From Alligator mississippiensis (lineage: Eukaryota; Chordata; Crocodylia; Alligatoridae): a DNA stretch of 64,000 nucleotides. The DNA is taken from assembly GCF_030867095.1 (NCBI RefSeq), contig NC_081827.1:21581001-21645000 (forward strand). The letters run 5' to 3'. Positions 9,337 through 20,251 of the stretch are shown here, in pieces. Position 1 is the first letter of the stretch, and each line of letters begins with the position of its first letter. The notes beneath the pieces are model-generated. The model saw only the letters and a list, made by a program, of their open reading frames with translations. It had not been told where the DNA came from and made no database searches. The position numbers and the translations under genes are program-made.

Positions 9337-9420
9337 AATCCTGTAAGGTGCCAACCCTCTTCAACTTTGACTGATGTAAGTGTGAGTTAAAGAAATTCAG
9401 CCCCTCACAGGATGAGATCC
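9337..9420. repeat. Old dispersed repeat fragment, palindromic
   Basis: The stretch from ATCCTGTAAGGTGCC to CCCCTCACAGGATGAGATCC folds back on itself. It resembles an ancient amniote repeat that I recall in the form 'ATCCTGCAAGGTGCTGAG...'. I cannot name the family with confidence. Confidence 0.35.
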
Positions 9421-9597
9421 TATCTGGGTTTCCAGAGGAAAGCTTAGCAATGTACTAGATGGAACAAGAAACAGATAGTTCATTTTTCCAGGGATGTAGC
9501 CACTAATTTGATTTGAATCTTCTCTCATTTACACCTGCTTTGTACTGTTATCTTGCCACTGGCTTCAGAGTTACTCCTTCACAATTTATTCCACCGT

Positions 9598-10628
9598 GGG
9601 TACGGCTACACATGTATTTGATCCAGGATCAGTTTGCTTGTGAGTACACTACTCACAAGTAAATGTTCCTGGGCAGGCATCTACACATGCAAGGAAGCAG
9701 AAGCAGATTTGCTGCTAATGGCAACATATTGCTTCCACTTCATGGGGTCCTGCAATGGGCCCCTGCCATCACCAGGGGGAGCTTTAGGCACCAGAGCACC
9801 AGACCAGGAGACAGATGTCTCCTGGCCTGGGCTGGGACACTGCACCCTGCCCTTGGGAAGCTGCCTGCTGCTGGGGGAGGGAGCTTCTGGCCCTGGCTCC
9901 CTGATTGGGGCAGGGGACTTGGAAGGAGCTTCAGGGGAGGGGCAAGTCTGAGCCCCCTGCCCCATCCACTGGTGGGGCAGCCAGCAGCTATCTTACTGCT
10001 AGCTGCCCCACCAGCAGATTGGGGTAGGGAGCTGGGACCTATGCCACTCCTGCAGCTCTTTCCAAGCCCTGTGCCATGATCATGCAATCATGGTGCAGCA
10101 GTTAGGGACCCTGTTCCCAACTCAGCTCCGTTAGTGTGGAGCTGGGTGAGAAACAGGCTGGGGAGTTTGTTCCCTGGTCTGGTTTGTGGGTGAGGAGCTG
10201 GGCAGTGAACAGGCTCCCCAGCCCCTGCCAACAGAGAGCTCCCAGCTCCAGCTCCACAATCCCCAATTGTGATCTCAGAGTGGGGGGCTTGGAGCATCCT
10301 GCTGCTGGGGCAGGGGAATATAGTCCCTGCCCATGCTCCAGTCGTGGAGCCTCCCCCAGCAGCAGGCAGCTCCTGGGGGCAGGGAGCAATCTCCTGCCCC
10401 CTGGTGGCTGGCTGACTGGGAGCAGATTTGCTCCTAGTCCAGCATCTACATGAGCACTACTGAACTATTACTAATCATGAGTAAATTTGCTACTTGCATT
10501 TGTAGGTAGCAAATTGACTTGGAATTAGTGAGGTACTGCACAGTAAGCATGTGCACGTGTAGACTCACATGCTTACTGTCCAGCAAACTATGCTAGTTCG
10601 CAGTAAAGCACCTTGTGTAGATGTAGCC
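9598..10628. mobile_element. TCTACAC-end fold-back element with GC-rich core
   Basis: It begins GGGTACGGCTACACATG and ends TTGTGTAGATGTAGCC. It is homologous to 286-940 along its length, including the core words around GCTCCTGGGGGCAGGGAGC, but its core is longer (about 9740-10440). Frames of 69-138 codons lie on both strands of the core, without domains, so I do not call genes. It is probably a sister copy that differs by core repeat number. Confidence 0.65.
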
Positions 10629-11148
10629 ACTGAGTTATGCAAAATATGTGAAGGATTTTCTCCCTGGGTGTGACGTTGAAAGCATTTTGGGTGAGGACTG
10701 CTTTGTAGCAGCCATCATCAGACTTAGAAAAGGGATAGGGGGAAAAAGGTGTGTTTACAAACTAGCATATATTTACTACTCTTTTTTATTTTTAAAAAGG
10801 AAGGAAGACTATGCTATAAAAATTATCTTATTGGAAAGGATGTAGATTCAGCAACAAATTAATGAAGGTTTTCCTGAACATGGAGATTGGAGAAATCATT
10901 ATGATGTATATTTTATCTAAGCATTATTCATTCAGCAAACAACATTGTAAAAACAAAGATAATGAACTCTAGCCTGCAACTAGGGAAACACCATTTTGCC
11001 ACCTAGTGGCTAACTCTATTTTTTCACTTGAAGTTCTGTGGTTAATTTTCAACTTTTAGTGGAAACAGACGTTGCCTGATGTCTCATTTGTGCCACCATA
11101 CTTTTTTTTTATGGTGGGAAAGATGCTGGAGAAATAGGCTTCTACACT
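10629..11148. other. Unassigned stretch between two fold-back elements
   Basis: AT-rich sequence with no domain-bearing frame. Confidence 0.4.
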
Positions 11149-11900
11149 AGGGCTGTGCGAAATTTCACCGACTGTTTTGTTTTGAAGCTGTTTCGACATG
11201 TTCCAAGCTTGAAACAGTGACATCGAAATGAAACAAAAAGCTTCAAAACAGCTTTGAAACGATATGAGGGCACTCAAAACATTTTGAAAATTTCAAAATG
11301 TTTCAAGTTTCGAAGCAGCCCAGTGGCAGGAGGCAAGGGAGAGCCAGGGCTGTGCTCTTAGTGATTCCACAGCCCCATGGAGTTCAGCCCGGTGGGAGGA
11401 GGCAGAGGACAGCCCTGGCTCTTCCCACATCCCATCACCAGGCTGCACTCCATGGGGCTGGCGGAGCCAATCAGTGCACAGCCCTGGCTCTGCCCGCCTC
11501 CTGCTGCCAGGCTGTGCTCCATGGGGCTGGCAGAGCCGATCAGAGCACAGCCCTGGCTCTGCCCACCTCCCACCGCCAAGCTGAACTCTGAGTGGCTTGC
11601 AGCCCCATGGAGCACAGCCCGGCAGTGGGAGGTGGGCAGATGCAGGAATGCAGTCTGATCAAATTGGTCCCTGATTCAATCCGGTGGCAATTCAGCCCAA
11701 TTCAGTGGCCAAATCTCCGAATCTGAATCAAATCAGAGGACCCTTTATTCTCTCCAAATTGAATCAGAACTCTTCGAATTGATTCAGAGAGATTCAGAAA
11801 GATTCGGTGATGTGGACATAGACACAACTTTAAATGTTTTTTCTACATACCTCTAGGTAGCAGGTGGCTTGTGAATGCTGTGACGCTGAGATGCATTTGC
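11149..11900. mobile_element. Composite GGGCTGTGCGAA fold-back element with tandem core
   Basis: The left end AGGGCTGTGCGAAATTTC is followed by many short inverted words (TTTCGAA, TTTGAAAC). The core at about 11370-11600 is a GC-rich tandem repeat of roughly 73-bp units carrying CCATGGGGCTGG and CAGCCCTGGCTCTGCCC. From about 11640 the sequence switches to the GATTCAG-rich arm found at 37190-37407 and 40240-40411, here in reverse orientation. That makes it either a hybrid or two adjacent elements. The right end is not clear. Confidence 0.5.
11370..11600. repeat. Tandem repeat, about 73-bp units
   Basis: About three imperfect units, each holding a CATGGGGCTGG block, a GATCAG-type block and a CCCTGGCTCTGCCC block. 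It accounts for the long domain-free frames on both strands (11298-11658). Confidence 0.6.
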
Positions 11901-14900
11901 TAGTAGCAGACATTCATCATCGCCCAGGAGCCAGCAGAGTTTCTGTGTAATACATTCCTCTGAGCCTCTGGAGGTAGAAAGCATGCTTCTCAGACCCCTG
12001 GAAGCATACCTGTTATAGCTCCTTAACGCTCCACATCTCACCACTGTACCTATACCTGAGGATTGCCCTGGAGTCTCACACCTGCCCCTGAGAACTAAGA
12101 AAATCCAGATGCCAGAAAGGTTTTTCAGTTCTCATGGACCAGAATATTGATATTGTGCAAACAATTTGGGGGTTTCAAACGTTGCTGCTGTAGCAGTGGC
12201 TGGCATCTTAGGGAGCAAGGCAACTTATGAAGTGAGGACCAGAAGTCAGAAATGACACTAGCTCTGCTATGGTCTTGAAATCACAACTGACCACTTACGT
12301 CAGATCACCGAGGCTATTTCCTTGGTGACAGCTGCAGTCTCAGGGCAGCACACCATAGTGACACATACACAAACTGGTAGGCAGAAAGCAGGGGTGGTGG
12401 ATATCATACAGGCTGTTCATACAGGACACCAGTAACTGGGGCAGAGACAACAAAGCAGCCAGAACATATCCTTTCACCTCCAATAGAATAACCTCTCCTC
12501 CCCTTCCTACCATAAGGTATCCTCATTCCCTGCCTGTCCAATATACCCCTTGTGTCTTCTCATTTCCCCAACCATAGTCTGTTACACACCTTGCCTACTG
12601 CCCAGCTCTCCTACCTTCTGTTCTGCTATCTTCATCCCTGTTCACATTTTTCCAGTAGGTTTCTATTGTTATGCACCCCTGTGTCTCGTAAGCATATACC
12701 CCATTTGCTCATAGCTACTTACAATTCCAGTTGGCCTCTAAAGTGCAGTCTATCAACCTTACCTTTCCACTCCACAGGTCCCAGATTCCCATCATGCCCT
12801 ACAGCTCCCAGTGGGGTCTATATTCCTGTATGATATATGTAAGGGAGAGACATTTCATAAGTCCTATTTCAAATGAGTCTGCTTGCCTTTTGTAAAATTC
12901 CTCAGCAAAGTCAACTTTTTTTGGAGGAGTGTAGCAGAAAGCCAATAATGGCAGTTTTCAAAAAGGCAAATGATAGATTTTTTTTGTGGTGACTTGTTCC
13001 TAATCCCTTTCTTCTGTACTATCTTCCAATAAGTTCCGTTGCTTGTGGACAGATAGATAATGGATCTCTTACATGAAAAAAAAATAATTTCAATAAGACT
13101 AGGGAATCTACAATACTAACAAAGTTACTATACTTTACAGGTATCTTTCTAATCCTGTCAGCTGTCTAGGGAAAAATCTCTCTCTACCCTCCACACTTTA
13201 AGAAGCATAATGTTACACATGTAGAACTGTCTGAGAATTCTTAATATACTGGCTTTATGAAATGTCAGCTTAAAAATGATGAGCATCAAAGAATACTATG
13301 GCACACTAGCTATGCTGCATATAAAAAAGCATTCATAAGACCAAAAATTTGATTGGTCAGTCAAAATTTCAAGCCATGGCAATATTAGACACTGTATCTC
13401 CCTGGTATCATTGTTCAGACTGAAATATAGATATGAATCATATTATTATTATTATTATTATTATTAATTGTATCATATAATACATTCTGATAGCACCTAT
13501 CAACTTGGCATCTAAACAGGAAGTAAAGTGATGTTTTAGCATCGTACATATTTGAACAATTCAGCATTTATATTTGCTTTTGCGTGATTAAAAATTTGAT
13601 AGATCAAGACATCAGGACTGCTGAAGTACAATGCCAGGAGAATAAACCTTCTCTGAGATGCACATTGAGGCTAACATTTTACCCATTGCATAACATGATA
13701 TCTAGTTTCCAGAGGTCTTTGGGCATGGTGTGGACAAGGGATGTTTGGAGATGAAGAACAGCATTGGAGTATCCATTCACTTGCAGAACCATGCTTTGCC
13801 CTCCATGCCCTCACACCCCTGACTGAAGTCAACAGCAGTTTGTTACAGTGTTGTGCCTTGGGCCAAGCAGCAGAAAGCTTTAATTTGGGACTTCTGTTTG
13901 GATGAGGAATTGTTGACCCTGCCTATGTTACCATTTGCAAAGTACAGCTTCTCTGAAGCAGAAAGCAGACAGTTCCCTTTGTCTATTTAGCTCTATAACC
14001 AAACGTGGGACCTTGTTTTCAAGGCCCTCCCATATTGCTTCTTTCCACTTATACATATAACATTAAACTTAGCTCCATGTGGAATCTCTAAGAAATCCCA
14101 TAGCCTTGCATTGCTTAGTTTATAAACACATGGCTGGCTACATAAACTGGGAACAGCCTCAATACCCCTTTAACAACTCTCTGGATGATACTTGTGTTTA
14201 TTTCCCCCTTTTAATAGAATATTTGTCCTAACTTGACCTTTAAAGAGCAGCCCATTATAACATCTTAAACATAGTTCTGTAAATAAAACCTTTCTACGTC
14301 ACTCCCTCTACTAATTCAGCCGAGGGCACCTCAAAAAAATAAAATAATACACAAAATAACCCCTGCAAACTCACATCACATTTGGGATTTTGAGACCAGA
14401 TGTTGCATAGACCTCAAATTTAAGCATGCCCTGGCCTTGCCTCTATCTGTGGTAGTGTTATTGTGTAACTATAAGGAAGTCTGTGTAAGTTAATAGTGGT
14501 GTACATGCTCAGTCAAGTGGAGAGCTAGCAGGTTCAAATCCAGTTAACCTCTTGAACCAGTGGACATAGTGACATAGTTTCTCTGTTGGGAGCATATGCC
14601 AGTGTTGCCAGGTGTACAATAATTATCATATCTGTAGGATAAATTCAACCCTTACACAATTTACAATTAGTAATAGTAAAAGTGTTCAAAATATATGATT
14701 ATTTTGAGGCAGCTAATTGATGCAACATATGCAAAACCCAAGTCAGTCTCAGCGAGTCTTAACCCTACTTTTGGGATTGCTGTCAGCACTTTCTTATGAC
14801 TACTTGCCTCAAAATAAAGAAATGCTTCAGCTTTGATGACCCAGTTCTCATTCACTCACTGGAGACTTATAGAGAGCAATATAAAGTAAATCAGAAAAAG

Positions 14901-15519
14901 ACTTATTTGCACACACATTTGCATATTTTCAGTGTACAATAGTTTTTCAGCAAATACAATAATTTTGAGCTTCCAAAATGATAAGTTCATATTTAAGACC
15001 TGGCAATGCTGGCATGCACAGATAGGTTTAGCTGTATAACAAGTGTTTGTGCCAAATCTGAGAAGGTAATTAAAAACTTACCTGAGGCAATTAATCATCT
15101 GAGTGGATAGAGGGCTGAGTGACAAGTGATTGATGGCACCTCTGTGGGACTGACAGACTGAGAGAAAGATTGACAGAGGTGGCATGAGTGAAATGTTTAA
15201 CAGAGGGTTGCACACAAAGCTTAATGTGTGACAGCTGTTGCATGGGAGAGAGTTGCGAGTGTGTGAGGAGGCACCATAGTGGTTATGTAAGTAGTATTTA
15301 AGGTGATTGTAAGCCAGTGAGTAGGTCCATCTAGCTGTATGGATCAGCGCGTGATTGAGGAGAGACTTCTTGAGCTAAGTCCTGAGTCCAGCATAGGAGA
15401 CCACCATTAGCAAGATCACCTGGAAGGGTAAAGTATTACCCACCTTGAATTTGGGGCTCTGAGTTCCTGAGGAGGTAGAAAAGCTGGAAGCTCCAAAAGG
15501 GAAAAGGGAGCGATGTATA
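11901..15519. other. Unassigned AT-rich stretch
   Basis: About 3.6 kb without a supported gene. It contains an ATT microsatellite and one possible RNA polymerase III B-box, GGTTCAAATCC near 14530, which could come from a worn tRNA-derived SINE. A plus frame at 12552-12833 is pyrimidine-rich and has no domain. Confidence 0.4.
13439..13466. repeat. (ATT)n microsatellite
   Basis: About nine ATT units. Confidence 0.9.
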
Positions 15520-15598
15520 TACAGGGTCTTCATAAAGTCCTTGTGCACTTTAAACTTTAATAACTTAGGTTGTACACAAGGACTTTATGAAGACCTTT
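15520..15598. mobile_element. Tiny mariner-like palindromic element
   Basis: A perfect 21-bp inverted repeat (15525-15545 and 15575-15595) brackets a 29-bp loop. The ends start CAGGGTCTTCATAAAG and are bordered by TATA/TATAT, fitting the TA target of Tc1/mariner elements. Its 80-bp length makes it a very short MITE. The family is inferred from the end sequence and TA border only. Confidence 0.55.
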
Positions 15599-15601
15599 AT
15601 A

Positions 15602-16372
15602 TCCCTATAACTTGCTACGTCTTGTTGTTTTAACCCTGCCTTTTACAATATAGTCTTGTTGTCTGAATTCATCTAAGTCTCTTGTGTGTTTCCTAATTAA
15701 TATAATTGTGTTAAGTGGGACCAGGCCTCAGGTCAATACTTAAAGAAAGTGCTTCCAAAGTCTACCTTTATGACTGTGATTTTGCAGTGATGATTAACAA
15801 CCCACAGTTTTGGTTAATTAAGAGAACCATGGTTCAACAGTTGGCTATATGGCAGGTTGAGAAAAGTTAAGAAAATTGTCAGTTGGACAACAGGGAAATT
15901 TTGTAAACATCATAGTGTTAAAATGCATTTTCTGATTTTTTTTCTCTACAAATTTCCCCCCAAAAAACTCTACACAAGAACGAGTTACAGAATATGTGAA
16001 GTCTTACCAGGATCAGCTTCTTTCTGTGGAAGTTGGGAAAGAGTGTTTTCAGAGTTAAGCTCACAACTGGAAGCTTACTTCAACTTTACCTTGAGAGCAG
16101 GGATGCCAAAGATATGGACAGCAGTGTAATTTCAGCCAGCCTGCAGGACTCCTGGAAAACCTGAAAATCTGGGGGCAGGACAAGGCTAAATCTAGGATGT
16201 GAAAGATAGAAGATGCATTTTGGTTGGAAGAGAGGGGGCAGGAAAGAAAAAAGGCTGCATTATTCCACGTATCACCACTGCTACTGCTCACTCTGCCACT
16301 GGGAGTGGATCTGGATGTGACCCATGAGGATCCCTACTGTCCAGATCCAGCCCAGGGGGCTGGCAAGTTTAA
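15602..16372. other. Unassigned stretch
   Basis: No gene that I can support. Minus-strand frames at 16061-16291 and beyond have no domain. Confidence 0.4.
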
Positions 16373-17340
16373 CAGCCTGTAACACAGGCTGTCCCTTTAA
16401 AGCAGAATGAGCCCAGCAAGGGAGCACTGCAGGCCAGGTGGGGTGCAGGAGCTGCAAGTCTCCATGGCTACAGGGCAATTAAGCCAATTAATAAGTACCT
16501 GCAGGCAGCCCAGGCAGTCTGCTGACAGCAAGGGGGAAGGGCCCTGGGAGAATATAAACCTGAGGCTTGGTATAGCAGGATAGTTTCTCCCTGGCAGCTG
16601 TAAGGGAAGGAGCTCCTGTCCAGGAGAGCTACCTGGGGATGCCAGGCTTCCTGCTATGCTGCCTGCAGGAACAGTGAAGATCAGGGAATTCACAAGGAAC
16701 CCAGGGCTGGAAGATATACTAGCTGGGAGATGAGGAAAGTTTTCCCTTTTAAAGGGGAAGAGGGCTGTTTCCCCTTTGTGTTTCTGTTATAGCCCAGAGG
16801 CTTATGTCAATGTTGTATTTGTAGTGGTGGTTTGGGTTGGGACTAGGGGTTGTATACAGAAGTCCCATTAGTGTCTGAGGGGCATGTGGTTACCATGACT
16901 GTTGAGCCTGGAGAGGGGCAGAGTTTCAGGCTACAGGGCCAGACAGGGGCCTGGTGCCCAAGAGCGGTGCAGCCACACAGGGCCTGGCAGATAGGGGCCA
17001 GGGGCCCAGTGTCTGAAAGGGCTAACCAGAGCTAGTGCTTCAAAGCCAAGTGTAATACACTGGGCCTGGGCTAGAAGGCCTAGCTAGACTAAAGAGGAGA
17101 AGGCCAAAGCCTCAAGAGGAAAACAACAATACAATAACACCCATGAGGCATAGGGCCTAGTGTAGGAGAGGAGTGGAGTCATGCAATTCGTCATCAAGGC
17201 TGTAGGTACCCTGCAGGGCACAGTTGACCAGAGATGCCCAGCAAGGGGCCTGGGAGCAGTAGAGACAAGTGGGATGCTGAGGAACCCCATTGGGGGGTCC
17301 AGTTGGATTGAAGCCACATTAAGTCCTGTGGGCAGCTTCA

Positions 17341-17371
<31 letters not shown>

Positions 17372-17510
17372 TATTCTTATTATTATTATATTTCCATCAA
17401 TGCGTAGTGAGTAAGAAGGGAAGATACCTTAGTGGGGGGACTGGGGCATGGTTGTGTGGCCACCAGGGGGTGTCACAGCCATCCCTGGTACCCCAATGTG
17501 TGACACAGCC
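16373..17510. mobile_element. Solo LTR of an endogenous retrovirus-like element, 1.13 kb
   Basis: The body (16378-17505) begins TGTAACACAGG and ends GTGTGACA, the TG...CA form of LTRs. It is flanked by an exact 5-bp duplication, CAGCC at 16373-16377 and 17506-17510. A TATA box, TATAAA, lies at 16553-16558, giving plus orientation. No internal retroviral region accompanies it, so it is a solo LTR. A TTA microsatellite has grown inside it at 17338-17391. Its 3' part is related to the LTR at 29339-30363. It is a fossil of moderate age. Confidence 0.8.
17338..17391. repeat. (TTA)n microsatellite inside the LTR
   Basis: About eighteen units with a few interruptions. The related LTR has only a short TTAATCTTAATAAC at the matching place. 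Confidence 0.9.
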
Positions 17511-18655
17511 CTACTCTAGAATTACTACCAGAGAACTTGTAGAGATTGGGTGAGGTCCCTGATGACTAGAAAAGGGAAAATACTGTGCCCATCTTTAAGA
17601 AAGATAATCCTATCTTTTTAGTATGAATAATCATCATCACCACCACTTTCTAAATAGAATAAGCAAATAAAATTTGAAAGGCTGATTTTAAAGAATGCAT
17701 AGATAATCACAAAAAGTTATTTGACTGGTGGGTAACAAGAAGGGTTTCTACAAGTTTCTTAGCAACAAGAGGAAGGTCAGGGAAAGTGTGGTCCTTGTAA
17801 TTTTCTGTGTGTATCTTTAGCATACCTAGATTTTATGACATGGGCTATGCTGTCTTCTGTCTTACAGATCGACAGTTTTTCCTCAAGCTGAACTACCAGA
17901 ACCACCAAAACTTCTCACCTGCTACAACTCTGAGAACACTAAGTATTATCAGGGGATGTTAATGTCCAGCTCAGTGGTGTGTGGTTGTCCCAGCACTTGG
18001 TGTGTACATATGGGGCTCTGCCTCCTCTATACCCCACCTAGCACCAACCCGATGGTTTAACATGAAATGTGCCTCCTCTGGCCTTTACTATTCTTCTGTG
18101 GTATGGTCAGAGGTATTTTACTTTTTATATCCTGTCTTACTTCCTGACACAGTCTCATTCACAGTAATCCCACAATAAGGAGGATTGGAGATGCAGCTGC
18201 CTCAACTCCTGCTCTTTACTCAGTTTTTCTTCACCAGTCTTTTGTCTCTTTTTGTCTTTCATGTCCAGTGGAACTCCAGCCTGATTTGCTGCCACTCAGA
18301 TCCCACCAGCCTCGCTCGGGTGAGTTGTATGACTCTTCTGAGTGATGTCTCAGTGCCAGCCTTTCTGTCTCAGGTCGCCACCAATTGCCCCTTCCAGGAC
18401 ACGAATTCTCCCCACATTGTTCTGGCTCCTGCCAGGAAACTGCTTCCAGTTCTGGGGTAGGAACGATGCATTGTGGCTTAAAATTTCCTGCTGGAGCTGA
18501 GCCAGCTAACTGGCATTGGCACATGCACACAAAGCGTGCCCATGCTGGGGGCGGTCTTTCCTTGATTTCCAGTGCTCACACCAGTGCTGACTGCAGCAGG
18601 GCTCACAGTTTCACTTCCAGTAAGTCTGGAAGCATTGCAGCCATGCCGGCCCTGC
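17511..18655. other. Unassigned stretch upstream of the CR1 LINE
   Basis: Mixed composition. I see no domain-bearing frame. Part may be LINE sequence too worn to recognise. Confidence 0.35.
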
Positions 18656-18659
18656 TACA

Positions 18660-19570
18660 GTCTCTTACTGAATGGGAGTGGCAATGTAGTGACAGAGGAT
18701 GTGGAAAAGGCTGAAGTACTCAATGCATTTTTTACCTCAGTCTTCAGAGGTAAGGTCAGCTCCCAGACTACTGCACTGGCCAGCACAGTTTGGGGAGAAG
18801 GTAAAAGAACAGGTTGTGTGGACTATTTAGAAAAGCTGGACATACAATGCATCCGAGGGTGCTGAGGAAGTTGGCTGCTGTGATTGAAGAGTCACTGGCT
18901 TTTATCTTTGATAACTCATGGTGCTTAGGGGAGGTCCTGGATGATTGGAAAAAGGCAGACATAGTGTCCATCTTTAAAAAGGGGAAGAAGGAGGATCCAG
19001 GAAACTACAGACCAGTCAGCCTTACCTCAGTCCCTGGAAAAAATCATGGAGCAGGTCCTCAAGGAATCCATCTTGAAGCACCTGGAAGAGAAGGTAATTA
19101 GGAACAGTCAGCATGGATTCACCGAGGGCAAGTCATGCCTGACCAACCTGGTCGCCTTCAGTGATGAGATAACTAGCTCTGTGGATATGGGGAAAGCAGT
19201 GGACATAATATATCCTGACATTAACAAGTCTTTTGATATCGTCTCTCACAGCATTCTTACAAGCAAGCTGAGGAAGTATGGGTTGGATGAATGGACTGTA
19301 AAGTGGATAGAAAGCTCCTTGGATTGTTGGGCTCAATGGGTAGTAATCAATGGTTCAATGTCTAGTTGGCAGCCAGTATCAAGTAGAGTACCCCAGGAGT
19401 TGGTCCTGGGGCCAGTTTTGTTCAATATCTTCATTAACAATTTGGAAGATGGGATTGATTGTGCCCTTAGCAAGTCTGTGGATGACAGCAAGCTGCGAGG
19501 TATAGTAGATGCACTGGATGGTATGACTCGGGTTCAGAGTTCACCTATACAAATTGGAGGATTGTGCTAA
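18660..19570 (+). pseudogene. CR1 reverse transcriptase remnant
   Basis: Frames in three phases give a CR1-type reverse transcriptase in order. LLNGSGNVVTEDVEKAEVLN and NAFFTSVFRGK come first, then FIFDNSWCLGEVLDDWKKAD, IVSIFKKGKKEDPGNYRPVS (RT motif with the NYRPVSL block), and NSQHGFTEGKSCLTNLVAF. SRVPQELVLGPVLFNIFIN (the QG-VLGP-LF motif, with Q-E in place of Q-G) follows, and then SKSVDDSKLRG, where intact CR1 has F-ADD-TKL. Frame changes occur near 18840 and 19050. The frame at 19046-19570 is the longest. The family is certain; function is lost. Confidence 0.8.
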
Positions 19571-19839
19571 AAGAAATCTTATGAGGTTTAACAAGGAGAA
19601 GTGCTAGGTCCTACACTTAGGACAGAAGAATCCAATGTACCAGGACAGGCTGGGGACTGACTAAGTAAGCATCAGTTCTACAGAAAAGGACCTGGGGGTT
19701 ACAGTGGACAATACGCTGGATATGAGTCAGTAGTGTGCACTTCTTGCCAAGAAGGCTAATAGCATATTGGGCTGCACTAGTAGGAGTGTTGCCAGCAGCA
19801 TGAAGGAAATAATTATTCTTCACATATAATTATCTACAT

Positions 19840-19875
19840 CTGGACACAGTACTCCAGATGTGGCCTCACCAGTGC
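19840..19875 (-). other. Micro-inversion inside the CR1 copy
   Basis: CTGGACACAGTACTCCAGATG and TGGCCTCACCAGTGCA are the reverse complement of the usual CR1 text 'TGCACTGGTGAGGCC...CTGGAGTACTGTGTCCAG'. Sense-strand CR1 sequence resumes at CTGGAGTATGGTGTCCAC (19961 on). A palindromic AT-rich patch (AATTATGCAC...GTGCATAATT) adjoins it. Confidence 0.6.
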
Positions 19876-20251
19876 ATAACAATTATGCACAAAGTGCATA
19901 ATTATAATAATGTGGAGAATGTGAATAATAATAATGTGGAAATTATGATAAATACAATAATCTGGAGTATGGTGTCCACTTTTGGGCTCCCCACTATAGA
20001 AAGGATGTGGACAATTGGAGAGAGTCAAGCAGAGAGCATCAAAAATATTTAGGGGGCTGGGACACACGAATTATGAGGAAAGGCTGAGTGAACTGGGTTT
20101 AATTAGTTTGGAGAAGAGAAGACTGAGCGGTGATTTGATAGCAGCCTTTAAATACCTGAAGGGGGGTTCCAAAGAGGAGGGAGCTGGACTGTTCTCAGGC
20201 AGAACAATGAGCAATGGTCACAAGTTGCAGCAAGAGAAGTTTAGGCTGGAT

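Noticed and set aside
11370-11600. CRISPR-like array
   Set aside because: The units are adjacent and imperfect, with no unique spacers; it is an ordinary minisatellite in vertebrate DNA.
14495-14560. tRNA gene or SINE from a B-box match
   Set aside because: GGTTCAAATCC matches a B-box, but the A-box region and the tRNA fold are poor and I found no second copy. Mentioned only as a possibility.
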